From: an uncultured Anaerolineae bacterium
Lineage (GTDB): Bacteria > Chloroflexota > Anaerolineae > Anaerolineales > Villigracilaceae
Direction of reading: 5' to 3'
Length of the DNA stretch: 32,377 nucleotides
NCBI GenBank assembly: GCA_937120535.1
Contig: CAKZJX010000096.1
Span: 1-32,377 of the forward strand
In this document: positions 9,030-16,817 of the stretch, in pieces
Numbering within the stretch: position 1 is the stretch's first letter
How the letters are laid out: every line of letters begins with the position of its first letter
The notes under the pieces: model-generated
Told to the model about the DNA's origin: nothing
Database searches by the model: none
Seen by the model: only the letters and a program-made list of their open reading frames with translations
Position numbers and translations under genes: made by a program

Positions 9030-9959
9030 TCACATAGGCAGGCCGGCGTTGTCTTTGGTCAACTCCAGGAAGATCTCTTCTAGGCTCATGCTGATGGTGC
9101 GCATCTCGAGCAATTCGTGGCCGGCTTCGATGATCGCTCGTGCCACTCTTGGGCGTACGTCTTGAGTGGGCAAGAATTCAAACTCGATCGTCCCGTCGAG
9201 GTTGACCACAGCCTGTCGCACTCCCGGAATGGCCTGAATCTGGGGAAGTACATCATCGGCCTCGCCGCGCACCTGAATCATCACCCGTTTGGCACCCAAC
9301 AAACGCGCTTGTAGGTTCTCCGGCGTATCCTCAGCGATGATTTGGCCTTTGTTGATGATAATTACGCGATCGCAAATCTGCTGGGCTTCCGAGAGGATAT
9401 GGGTGGAGAGCAGCACGGTTCGTTCTTTGCCCAATTCTCGGATCAGGTTGCGAATTTCTACGACTTGATTGGGATCCAAGCCAATGGTCGGTTCGTCCAG
9501 GATCAGCACTTCGGGGCGGTGAAGCAAGGCCTGGGCGAGTCCAACACGTTGGCGCATGCCTTTGGATAGGTTGCCGATATAGCCGTTGGCGCGCTCGATC
9601 ATGCCAACCAGCTCCAAGGCTTCTTCCACGCGTTCTTCTGCGTCGGGCAAATGACGCAGGTCGGCCATGAATTTTAAGTAATCGAACACAACCATATCAT
9701 TGTACAAAGGCACGGTCTCCGGCAGGTAGCCCACACGCTTGCGCACCTCTAGCGATTCGCTTACCACATCGTACCCCGCTACGATGGCCTCACCTTCTGT
9801 TGGGGGCATGTAACCGGTGAGAATGCGCATGGTGGTGGTTTTGCCGGCCCCATTGGGCCCCAGAAAACCGACCACCTCGCCCTGTTGGGCATGGAAGGTC
9901 AGGCCACATAAAGCGCGTCGCTGACCATAGTCCTTAATCAAGTTGTTGACCCGAATCAT
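9030..9959 (-). CDS. ABC transporter ATPase, GldA-like
   Basis: A 309-residue ATP-binding subunit. Walker A is GPNGAGKTT at residues 34-42, the signature is LSKGMRQRVGLAQA, Walker B is VLILDEPTIGLDP, and the switch His lies in LSTHIL. The C-terminal roughly 80 residues form the extra domain seen in ABC-2 exporters (RVMIQVRGEADDVLPQIQ). The start is set at 9959 (MIRVNNLIKDYG) with AAGGAG 10 nt upstream; 13 further in-frame codons upstream look like leader. It is the first gene of the four-gene operon and energises export through the adjacent permease. Confidence 0.92.
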   Translation of the reverse strand: MIRVNNLIKDYGQRRALCGLTFHAQQGEVVGFLGPNGAGKTTTMRILTGYMPPTEGEAIVAGYDVVSESLEVRKRVGYLPETVPLYNDMVVFDYLKFMADLRHLPDAEERVEEALELVGMIERANGYIGNLSKGMRQRVGLAQALLHRPEVLILDEPTIGLDPNQVVEIRNLIRELGKERTVLLSTHILSEAQQICDRVIIINKGQIIAEDTPENLQARLLGAKRVMIQVRGEADDVLPQIQAIPGVRQAVVNLDGTIEFEFLPTQDVRPRVARAIIEAGHELLEMRTISMSLEEIFLELTKDNAGLPM

Positions 9960-9990
9960 GTATAAAGAACTCCTTGCCCTGTAAATTGTG

Positions 9991-10040
9991 CGAAACAAAC
10001 GGCACGCCAGGGGAGCTGGCCGTGCCGTGTTTCGTTTTTT
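9991..10040. other. Leader hairpin of ABC operon; terminator-like on plus strand
   Basis: CGAAAC...GTTTCG, ACGGCACG...CGTGCCGT and CCAG...CTGG stack into a long stem with small bulges (9991-10034). On the plus strand it is followed at once by TTTTTT, a textbook intrinsic terminator, yet no plus-strand gene precedes it. On the minus strand it lies in the 5 prime UTR of the ABC operon, about 30-75 nt before the ATPase start. It could stabilise the mRNA or block antisense transcription. Confidence 0.65.
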
Positions 10041-10054
10041 GGGTGGCCGAAAGT

Positions 10055-10083
10055 ACTATACAAAATTTTGAGGACAAAGTCAA
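10055..10083 (-). promoter_or_regulatory. Strong sigma70-type promoter of the ABC operon
   Basis: The minus strand reads TTGACT (10078-10083), a 17-nt spacer and TATAGT (10055-10060), about 96 nt upstream of the ATPase start. It is one of the best promoter matches in the window. Confidence 0.8.
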
Positions 10084-10175
10084 GTAGCCGACACAACTTC
10101 TAATCGTTAGCTAATTCGTTGCGACGGTCGGTGTGGCGCTGCTGCGCCGCAGGGCCGGCGAGTGTTTTTCCTCTC

Positions 10176-10391
10176 TCAGCTACACTTCACCTGTCCAAGA
10201 TGCGTATCTTTCACCTTCTTGTTCACCTGTCCCCAACGCTGGAAGGTCTCCCCACCGCAATCAGGGCATTTCTTTGGACGCTCCTCGCTGTCTTGCTTGA
10301 AATCAAGGCAACTTTTAGGATGAAAGTTGACATAGGCGAGCTCCTTTTCGTGCGTCATCTCCCACGTACAAGGAGCTCGCCTTTTTGTCAA
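10176..10391 (-). pseudogene. Zinc-ribbon transposase N-terminus remnant (possible small protein)
   Basis: A 71-codon ORF whose second half reads PKKCPDCGGETFQRWGQVNKKVKDTHLGQVK, resembling the N-terminal zinc ribbon of transposases in which a second Cys pair and a DDE domain follow. Here the frame ends just after the first Cys pair (KCS then stop), and no DDE domain is seen downstream. The start is uncertain: the segment before residue 20 overlaps a 13-bp inverted repeat. An ATG at 10333 with AAGGAG 7 nt upstream opens a different 36-codon frame. Most likely a truncated IS remnant; the transposase family is not assigned. Confidence 0.4.
10334..10386. repeat. 13-bp perfect inverted repeat, hairpin with T5
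   Basis: AGGCGAGCTCCTT (10334-10346) and AAGGAGCTCGCCT (10370-10382) are exact reverse complements around a 23-nt loop that can itself pair CGTG with CACG. Plus-strand TTTTT follows. On the minus strand one arm contains AAGGAG, seven bases before an ATG at 10333, so the hairpin would hide that ribosome site. Confidence 0.7.
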
Positions 10392-10470
10392 AACCCACCA
10401 AGAGCGTTCGAAAATTCTTTGCCGATCCAGCAGATGCGGTCAAAGTTACCGTCAACGAACGGCAGAACGA

Positions 10471-10488
10471 AGACACCTTGAGGTGTCT
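10471..10488 (-). terminator. Possible terminator of the third TadG gene
   Basis: The perfect palindrome AGACACCT-TG-AGGTGTCT begins 11 nt after the stop codon of the TadG-like gene. The following T-rich stretch is weak (TCGTTCT), so termination is only likely. Confidence 0.45.
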
Positions 10489-10498
10489 GAGATTGATC

Positions 10499-11716
10499 CT
10501 AGCGCACCAGTTCGATCATAGGTGGAACGGTGGCGTCATAATTCTCTTCATCGTTGTAGCGCACGATGCCGTCAAACGTGCCTCCGATCTCCACTGTGTA
10601 ACCGATGATCTGGGTGCGGTAGGAGTCAGTATTGGCTGTACCCAGCAGGACGATATTCGACGCTGGGGCCAGGATCGTGCCCTTGAGCAGCTGATCGTTG
10701 GTGCCGTTGATGCGAATCTCGCTGTTGTTGGTTATCGGGAAGTAAATCAAGAGTCCTTTGAACGGTCCGCTGGTGGGTGCCGAGAGGTGCAACGCGCCGT
10801 TGCCATTCCAGCGAATGTTTCCTGACTCCATGTAGATCACCACTTCATGGCCGATTAGGGTGTCGTTTCCATTCAGTGAGAAGCTTCCGTTCACGCAATA
10901 CACGCCGGGATTGAGGTGCGTCACGCCGCTAGGCGGGAAGGATCCATTCACTCGACCGGGGTTGAGAGTATTGCCAACTTTGGTAGCGTTTTGGGTGCAG
11001 GTAGGCCGGGGAAGGTTGAAATTCGGAGGATATGGAACTTGGGGCGCGTTGTAGACAATACCTGGTCCTACCATTTGTGGGCAGGATTGTGAGGCGACCA
11101 TGGTAATCGAAGGGGTGATCAGATCAGGGACGCCGTTGCTGGTGAAGCCACAATTGGTCGAGGAATTAACGAAGACCCCACCGCCAACTGTTCGTACACG
11201 AGGATTACCATGCATCCAGAACGTTCTTTGCTGATTTGGCTTTAAAGCCACAATCGCATTTCCAAAGAGCAGGGGTTGAACTGAAGGCGGTCGAGCGCGC
11301 GCAATGGCTTCTACGCAATGGTTCACCTGCTGAACGCCGATCGCTCGGCCAAAGGAGGTGCGAGTGACCGAGCGGATGATCACCTGCACATACTCGGTGT
11401 TTCCCACGTAGGGATTGGGTTGGCCGCCACAGCCAGGAACCGGCGGGCTATGAACTTCTACGGTGTTGGTGGCGCCGTTGTTGTTAAAACCGTTGCTGGC
11501 AGCGCGTTCTTGTGCTTGTTGTTGCCAGTCGTTTTGCCCGCGCGCTTTGGCAAGAGCAGCGTCCAGCACGGCAGCATCGGCCACGTTTTGTGCCTGTCGT
11601 CGTTCGGTGTAGGCCAGACCAGCATCGACTGCGGTGGCAGTGAGGGCTAGCATGGCGATCATGGCCAGAACAATTAGGATCAGCGCCTGTCCTCTTTCAG
11701 TCTTTGAATGATTCAT
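10499..11716 (-). CDS. TadG-like pilus/surface protein, paralogue 1
   Basis: A 405-residue protein. The TadG-like N-terminus has TERGQALILIVLAMIAMLAL as the membrane helix, then VDAGLAYTERRQAQNVADAA, the region shared by Tad minor-pilin-like proteins. The C-terminal half is predicted to be a repetitive beta structure: GVTHLNPGVYCVNGSF, LSAPTSGPFKGLLIYFP, GTILAPASNIVLLGT and IIGYTVEIGG recur almost unchanged in the two paralogues at 14-17 kb. The start at 11716 (MNHSKTERGQ) is chosen for GGAGG 5 nt upstream; 16 upstream codons are leader. It is probably inserted in the envelope with the C-terminal domain outside. It lies apart from its paralogues, downstream of glmS, with its own likely promoter. 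The exact function is unknown. Confidence 0.8.
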   Translation of the reverse strand: MNHSKTERGQALILIVLAMIAMLALTATAVDAGLAYTERRQAQNVADAAVLDAALAKARGQNDWQQQAQERAASNGFNNNGATNTVEVHSPPVPGCGGQPNPYVGNTEYVQVIIRSVTRTSFGRAIGVQQVNHCVEAIARARPPSVQPLLFGNAIVALKPNQQRTFWMHGNPRVRTVGGGVFVNSSTNCGFTSNGVPDLITPSITMVASQSCPQMVGPGIVYNAPQVPYPPNFNLPRPTCTQNATKVGNTLNPGRVNGSFPPSGVTHLNPGVYCVNGSFSLNGNDTLIGHEVVIYMESGNIRWNGNGALHLSAPTSGPFKGLLIYFPITNNSEIRINGTNDQLLKGTILAPASNIVLLGTANTDSYRTQIIGYTVEIGGTFDGIVRYNDEENYDATVPPMIELVR

Positions 11717-11786
11717 AATAACCTCCTTCCAAATAACCAAATCTCTGCTGCCTTGATAAGACACCAGTACAGAGTAGCTATTCTCA

Positions 11787-11815
11787 ATTATAAGCTAACT
11801 TCTGGTTAGAAGAAA
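11787..11815 (-). promoter_or_regulatory. Likely promoter of TadG paralogue 1, overlapping an inverted repeat
   Basis: TATAAT (11787-11792 on minus) lies about 70 nt upstream of the TadG start. The -35 region (TTTCTT at 17 nt) is poor. The spacer contains CTAAC-CAGAA-GTTAG, an inverted repeat that could bind a regulator and compensate for the weak -35. Confidence 0.45.
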
Positions 11816-11854
11816 TTCCAATTTTGAAAGGAGGTGTAATTGAATGGCCTGTTC

Positions 11855-13696
11855 TCACTCTACGGTGACCGATTTGGCCAAATTGCGCGGTTGATCTACA
11901 TCCAAGCCGCGCAGGGCGGCGATGTGATAAGCTAACAATTGCAGGGGCAAGACGGTGATCGCCGGCGAGAGCATCCACGGTGTTTCGGGAACCCATAGGA
12001 CATGATCGGCTATCGAAGCCACCAATTCATCTCCGTCGGTAGCCACGGCGATCACTTTTCCGCCGCGTGCTTTGGCTTGTTGAATTTGGGAGATCATTTT
12101 ATCGTGCCAGGGATCGTTAGGAGCTAAACAGATAACCGGCATTTCTTCGTCAATCAGGGCAATCGGACCGTGTTTCATCTCACCGGCCGGGTACCCTTCG
12201 GCATGAATGTAGGTGATCTCTTTCATTTTCAACGCCCCTTCATAGGCAATCGGCATGTTAATGCCGCGCCCCAAGTAGAGACAGTTGCGGATGTCTTTCA
12301 GGAGATGAGCTAGCTTGATGACCTCCGGCTCTCGCTCAAGAGTGCGCCCGGCCAAGTCGGGGATGAAGCGCAGGTCTGCTACCAGCGCTCGCCGTTTTGT
12401 CTCGTCGATCGCGCCGCGCAGATCAGCCAGCAGGATGGCCAGCATGTATTGATCCACGATCGGGGCGGTGAAAGCTTTGGTAGACGCTACGCCGATCTCC
12501 GGGCCGGTTTGCATCGAGATATACCCGTCGGCAATGCGCATCGCCTGGGAGCCAATGGCGTTGACAATGCTCCATAAGGTCGCTCCTTTGCGCCGGCCTT
12601 CTTCCATGGCGGCCAGGGTGTCGGCCGTTTCTCCGGATTGGCTAATGGCAAGGACGACGGTGTTCGAGTCAATGATCGGGTCACGATAGCGAAACTCGGA
12701 GCCGATCTCCACTTCTACAGGAATGCGCGCTATGGTTTCGATTAAGTATTTGCCTACCATCCCAGCATAGGCAGCCGTGCCGCAGGCAGTGATGTAGATT
12801 TTTTGGATTCTTCTGGCGAGCTCTGGGGTCAAGTTTAGTTCCGGAAGGCGAATCTTGCCTCGTTCAAAATCCACGCGGCCGGCCAGAGTGTCGGTGAGGG
12901 AGCGGACCTGTTCGTGAATCTCTTTCTGCATAAAGTGACGATATTCGCCCTTTTCGGCCGAGACCGGATCCCAAGGCACAACCTGGACGACCGGAGGTAT
13001 CGGCCGGCCGTCGAGCGTCTCGATCTGCACACGATGCCGGGTGACGATCGCCATTTGGCGCGACTCCAGAAACAAGACGCGACGGGTATGTTCGAGAATG
13101 GCAGGAATGTCAGAAGCGACAAACGTTTCCTGATCCCCATAGCCGATCACCACGCCGCCGGCATTCCCCAGGCGAGCAGCCACGATCTTGTCCGGCTCAT
13201 CGGCCGACAGGAGCACGACCACGTTGGCGCCTTGCAAGAGTTGAAAGGTGCGCCGCGCCGCTTCGACCAATCCCAAGCCCGAAGCCAGGTAGTGTTCTAC
13301 CAAGTGGACGATGGTTTCGGTATCGGTGTCGGAGTTAAACGTAACGCCTTCGGCCGTGAGCTCTTGGCGCAGTTCCAGAAAATTTTCAACGATCCCATTG
13401 TGGACGACCACCACTCGACCAGTTTGCCCAATGTGGGGATGGGCGTTGCGCGCACTAGGGGCGCCATGGGTGGCCCAACGCGTGTGACCGATGCCGATCA
13501 CGCCGCTCATCGGTTGTTGCTCGAGCAGCTCGGCCAAGGCGGAGAGCTTGCCAGCCTGTCGGCGAATTTCAATGTGGCCGTTCTGTAAGACAGCAATCCC
13601 AGCCGAATCGTAGCCGCGGTATTCCAATCGTTTCAAGCCGTTGAAGATAATGGGAGTGGCGTTGCGATGCCCGAGATAGCCAACAATACCACACAT
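11855..13696 (-). CDS. glmS: Glutamine--fructose-6-phosphate aminotransferase
   Basis: A 613-residue enzyme that makes glucosamine-6-phosphate from fructose-6-phosphate and glutamine, the entry to UDP-GlcNAc and peptidoglycan. It starts MCGIVGYLGHRNA; Cys2 becomes the N-terminal nucleophile of the glutaminase domain. RLEYRGYDSAGIAV, GHTRWATHG and the RVVVVHNGIVENF region follow. Two SIS sugar-isomerase domains carry SQSGETADTLAAM and STKAFTAPI, and the end DVDQPRNLAKSVTVE is the conserved C-terminus. The length is standard. GGAGG lies 10-12 nt upstream of the ATG. A 367-nt leader with a candidate ribozyme precedes it, pointing to feedback by GlcN6P. The product feeds the same pathway as MurA encoded 6 kb away. 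Confidence 0.97.
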   Translation of the reverse strand: MCGIVGYLGHRNATPIIFNGLKRLEYRGYDSAGIAVLQNGHIEIRRQAGKLSALAELLEQQPMSGVIGIGHTRWATHGAPSARNAHPHIGQTGRVVVVHNGIVENFLELRQELTAEGVTFNSDTDTETIVHLVEHYLASGLGLVEAARRTFQLLQGANVVVLLSADEPDKIVAARLGNAGGVVIGYGDQETFVASDIPAILEHTRRVLFLESRQMAIVTRHRVQIETLDGRPIPPVVQVVPWDPVSAEKGEYRHFMQKEIHEQVRSLTDTLAGRVDFERGKIRLPELNLTPELARRIQKIYITACGTAAYAGMVGKYLIETIARIPVEVEIGSEFRYRDPIIDSNTVVLAISQSGETADTLAAMEEGRRKGATLWSIVNAIGSQAMRIADGYISMQTGPEIGVASTKAFTAPIVDQYMLAILLADLRGAIDETKRRALVADLRFIPDLAGRTLEREPEVIKLAHLLKDIRNCLYLGRGINMPIAYEGALKMKEITYIHAEGYPAGEMKHGPIALIDEEMPVICLAPNDPWHDKMISQIQQAKARGGKVIAVATDGDELVASIADHVLWVPETPWMLSPAITVLPLQLLAYHIAALRGLDVDQPRNLAKSVTVE

Positions 13697-13867
13697 GGTT
13701 GCGGATCCTCCAGATGAGAGAGATGGATGAGTGTCCCGCGCTGGGCCGGCGAGTCAGCCTATCTCCTGACGCGGCCGCTCGGTAGAAACACGCCATTCCC
13801 GGCGCTTTGTCCGCCCAGTTGCCTGCGCGGCGTTGGGCGCCGAGATTTGAGAAACGACTGGAGGGAA

Positions 13868-14024
13868 AGGATCGGGCTTGGCGCGGCCCGGAGGGCATCC
13901 GCTGATCGCTCGATTTTCCTGCAGCTGTTATAGGCTGCAGTTAGCTCCATCTTGCAATGGAGAACCCTCATCCTCGTCACCTTTTCTTGGGTCGATATCC
14001 CCCGCCAAGAAAAGGCCATGCGCT
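13868..14024 (-). ncRNA. Candidate glmS ribozyme/riboswitch with an insertion in the core
   Basis: The minus-strand leader of glmS carries the ribozyme blocks in the right order. AGCGC at 14024-14020 is the predicted cleavage site, between A14024 and G14023. A perfect 11-bp stem follows (14005-14015 with 13980-13990). Next come TGACGAGG (13979-13972) and GAGGG (13969-13965). Then ATCGAG and AGCGGATGCCCTCCGG (13914-13888), where CCCTC pairs with GAGGG, then CGGGC...GCCCG (about 13889-13872), matching the next helix. Unusual: between GAGGGTT and ATCGAG, where the known core loop is only a few bases, two extra hairpins are inserted (13945-13962 and 13919-13940). AGCG replaces the usual GGCG. Assigned by comparison with remembered Bacillus and Thermoanaerobacter sequences. 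Activity is unproven. Confidence 0.65.
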
Positions 14025-14069
14025 TTTCCTTTCCCGAATCAACGGTGCTTGCAATATAAGCTGCTCTAA

Positions 14070-14099
14070 ATTATACCTGATTTATGGCAATTGCTCCAA
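14070..14099 (-). promoter_or_regulatory. Promoter of glmS
   Basis: The minus strand reads TTGGAG (14094-14099), an 18-nt spacer and TATAAT (14070-14075). Transcription would start near 14063, about 40 nt before the predicted ribozyme cleavage site, which fits a self-contained ribozyme-glmS transcript. Confidence 0.65.
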
Positions 14100-14202
14100 A
14101 CCTGTTTGGGGCATGTCCACCTTTCTCTTGACCACTCCCACCGCCCTTTGCGCCATCCTGGATTGGTCATTGGTGGTGATTTTGGAGAGGCTAGCCAGAA
14201 TC

Positions 14203-14227
14203 AAAACAGGCCGAGTTTGCCGGCCCG
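14203..14227 (-). terminator. Terminator of the Tad operon
   Basis: On the minus strand CGGGCCG and CGGCCTG pair (one G-U) around GCAAACT, followed by TTTTGATT, about 26 nt after the stop of the TadG gene at 14253. It isolates the Tad operon from glmS. Confidence 0.6.
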
Positions 14228-14252
14228 TTTTTGCGCTGCGCTTGTTGCAAGC

Positions 14253-15551
14253 TCAGCGGATAAATTCGACCGAGGGATAGATCATCGCATCGTAGTTTTG
14301 TTCGTCTTTGTACTTGACAACGATATTGGACATGCCGGTCACTTCGATCCGCAGACCGATGATCTGGCTGTGGTAGCCATAGGCCGAATCGCTGCCGGCC
14401 AGCCGGATGAGCGAAGTGGGCGCCAGGATGGCGCCTCGGAAGCGCGACTCTGCATTTCCGTTGAGAATGATACGTGCAGTATGGCCTAAAGGGGCGTGCA
14501 TCAATAGGCCGGCCAAGGGCCCGCCGCCCGGAGCAGCGAGATCGATTTTGGCGCTTCCACTGAAACGCACCGTATCCCCGCCGATCACCAGGACTACCCC
14601 CGTGCCTTCCAAATCTTGCTCAACCGTGATATCCCCGTCGATGCAGTAGACGCCAGGCTTGAGTTTCGTGACTCCTGGTGGAGGAAAATTCTCCCCCCAG
14701 TGACCTGGCGACATGGTGGTTCCATCTTCGCTCACGCGGGCGATTTGTGTGCCACAGGAAGGGCGAGGCATGACGAACGGAGGGGGATAAGGGAGAGGCG
14801 ACGCTCCTACAATTGGACGAATCGGAAAACTACCTCCCTGAGCGCGCTGCATATACCCCAGGCCAGGCGCCTGACGTTTGATCAAGTACGGTTTCTGGAT
14901 CAAAGCGCCGCCTACGATGATAAATGGACTGTCATCTTGTATGGCAATACTGCCATTCCCTTGCTGGATGAAGGCGCAAGTCGGATGGTCAGAGTTGACC
15001 CAGATGCCGCCGCCTTGCACTTCAAGCGTAGCCTCGCCATGCACCCAAAACGCTCGGTGTTGTTGGCAATTGCTGTGCGGAGCCAGGCTCACTACCGCAA
15101 AGCCATCGAGCATTTCTCCCCAGCTCGGTGGAACCACGCGGCTGATCGCTTCCACAGTGTTGGTCACGTGGCGGATGCCGACGGTGGAGGCCAACAGGGT
15201 GCGATAGCGTGCGGTCAGCACAACTTGCAGATAGTGCCGTTGGCCGGCGTAGGGCCCGCTTATCGGCGGGTTGTACACTTGCAGATCGTTCAGCAGACCA
15301 TCGGTTTCAAAGCCGTTCTGTCGGGCTTGTTCAAGCGCCGCCAGGCGATAATCTCCACCCTTGATGTAGGTTACACCAGCCGCTAGGGCGGCGGCATCGG
15401 CAGCATTTTGAGCCTGACGACGATGAGCCAAAGCCATCCCGCCGTCGATCACCAAGGCGGCGATGGCAAGCAAGGCAAAGAACGCCATCGCTACCAGGAC
15501 AATGGATTGACCGCGCTCAGAGCGAGAACAAGCGATAAACCTCTCATTCAA
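14253..15551 (-). CDS. TadG-like pilus/surface protein, paralogue 2
   Basis: About 432 residues from a proposed TTG at 15551, which overlaps the stop of the preceding gene (TTGAATGA). An ATG at 15599 would overlap more deeply and has no ribosome site. The N-terminus SERGQSIVLVAMAFFALLAI is the membrane helix, followed by VIDGGMALAHRRQAQNAADA. The C-terminal half repeats the shared module: GVTKLKPGVYCIDGDI, LAAPGGGPLAGLLMHAP, FRGAILAPTSLIRLAG, SQIIGLRIEVTG. It is the most divergent of the three, with an insertion around residues 215-290 (the PSCGTQIARVSE region is longer). It is the last gene of the Tad operon and probably translationally coupled. Function is inferred only from the N-terminal family. 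Confidence 0.75.
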   Translation of the reverse strand: MNERFIACSRSERGQSIVLVAMAFFALLAIAALVIDGGMALAHRRQAQNAADAAALAAGVTYIKGGDYRLAALEQARQNGFETDGLLNDLQVYNPPISGPYAGQRHYLQVVLTARYRTLLASTVGIRHVTNTVEAISRVVPPSWGEMLDGFAVVSLAPHSNCQQHRAFWVHGEATLEVQGGGIWVNSDHPTCAFIQQGNGSIAIQDDSPFIIVGGALIQKPYLIKRQAPGLGYMQRAQGGSFPIRPIVGASPLPYPPPFVMPRPSCGTQIARVSEDGTTMSPGHWGENFPPPGVTKLKPGVYCIDGDITVEQDLEGTGVVLVIGGDTVRFSGSAKIDLAAPGGGPLAGLLMHAPLGHTARIILNGNAESRFRGAILAPTSLIRLAGSDSAYGYHSQIIGLRIEVTGMSNIVVKYKDEQNYDAMIYPSVEFIR

Positions 15552-16791
15552 CCAGCTCAACCGCCGGAGGTTCTGGGGCTTGATAATTTTGGTTGGCATT
15601 ATAGTTAATGTAAGTCGTGCTGTTGCCACTCAGGTTGACGGTGTAGCCAATCACCTGGCTGTTCAAGCCGCTTGTACTGCCGGTGCCTTCAATCGTGATT
15701 TGCGAGGAGGGAGCCAGGATCGTGCCGGTGAAGGTCGACTCCGAATTGCCGTTGATGACGACTTCGTTGGAATTTCCTTCCGGCAAGAAGAGCAACAGTC
15801 CGGCAAATGGCCCAGTGGTCGGTGCACTCAACTGAATAGTAGCACCGCCGTTCCAGCGGACGTCGCCATTGTTCACTCGGATGACCACCTGGCTGCCATA
15901 CAGTTCGTCGTTGGCATTCAGGCGAAAGTTACCATTGACACAGTAGACGCCAGGTTTCAAGTGAGTCACCCCAGAAGGTGGGAAGGTGCCGGTATAGTTG
16001 CCGGGGCTTAGGGTGTTGCCGTCTCGATGGGCTGGACCTGTACAGGTGGGGTTAGGATAGACCGGCTTCGGTAGTGGAGGCGCGCCGGTGACGATGCAGC
16101 TAGAGGGGATGTTGAGCGCGCCGGGGGCATAGGAAATGCCTCCCACAGCCTGCAGACAAGGAGCCGTGAGCTGGGCGGAAGAGCTATTATTGAAAAAGGC
16201 TGCCTGATTGCCCATGCCGCTGCAACTTGAGTTGACATAGATGCCGCCGCCAGTGACAATGGTGTTTGCGTTCCCTTGGTACACCACTGCTTTACACTGA
16301 GTAGGCGCTAGGCCAACGATTGCGTTCCCAAAGAACATCGGACTATACACCAGTGGTTTTGCCCGCCCTACCGCCTCTACCCTATTCGTGATTGTGTGAA
16401 TCCCGATCACCCGAGCAAAAAAGGTTGGAACTCTTGCCGTAATGAAAACTTGAATGTATTCACCGTTGCCGGCGTAGGGCCCGCTAATTGGGGGATTGTA
16501 GATCTCAACGTTCACATCTGGATGGGTGGATGCGGGCGTTGGATCTTGGTCAGCGTAGTGGTTGCTGGCAGCGCGTTCCAAGCCATGAGCAAGCATGTCT
16601 TGGCTGCGCACTTTGGCCAAGGCAGCATCGAGAGCAGTTGCATCAGCAGCGTTTTGGGCGCGGCGACGTTCGGCATACACGTTGCCGCCATCCACGGCCA
16701 GCGCCGTGAGCGCTAGCAGAGTAAAGACGGCCAACCCGATCAGGAGGATGGCTTGACCTTGTTCACGGACTATAAGGGACAACGATTTCAT
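15544..16791 (-). CDS. TadG-like pilus/surface protein, paralogue 3
   Basis: About 415 residues. Two ATGs compete: 16797 has GGGAG only 1 nt upstream, while 16791 has it 7 nt upstream, so 16791 is used. After the EQGQAILLIGLAVFTLLALT membrane helix comes VDGGNVYAERRRAQNAADAT. The C-terminal half has GVTHLKPGVYCVNGNF, LSAPTTGPFAGLLLFLP, FTGTILAPSSQITIEG and SQVIGYTVNLSG, nearly collinear with paralogue 1 at 10.5-11.7 kb. Conserved Cys residues (VYC, a PTCTG site and several in the middle) suggest disulfides outside the cell. It lies between the TadE-like gene and paralogue 2 in one operon. Confidence 0.8.
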   Translation of the reverse strand: MKSLSLIVREQGQAILLIGLAVFTLLALTALAVDGGNVYAERRRAQNAADATALDAALAKVRSQDMLAHGLERAASNHYADQDPTPASTHPDVNVEIYNPPISGPYAGNGEYIQVFITARVPTFFARVIGIHTITNRVEAVGRAKPLVYSPMFFGNAIVGLAPTQCKAVVYQGNANTIVTGGGIYVNSSCSGMGNQAAFFNNSSSAQLTAPCLQAVGGISYAPGALNIPSSCIVTGAPPLPKPVYPNPTCTGPAHRDGNTLSPGNYTGTFPPSGVTHLKPGVYCVNGNFRLNANDELYGSQVVIRVNNGDVRWNGGATIQLSAPTTGPFAGLLLFLPEGNSNEVVINGNSESTFTGTILAPSSQITIEGTGSTSGLNSQVIGYTVNLSGNSTTYINYNANQNYQAPEPPAVELVE

Positions 16792-16817
16792 GTTCATACT
16801 CCCTTCAAGATGGCAAG

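Noticed and set aside
10119-10481. Plus-strand 120-residue ORF followed by palindromes
   Set aside because: Composition is not protein-like, it has no ribosome site, and it overlaps structured repeats and the zinc-ribbon remnant.
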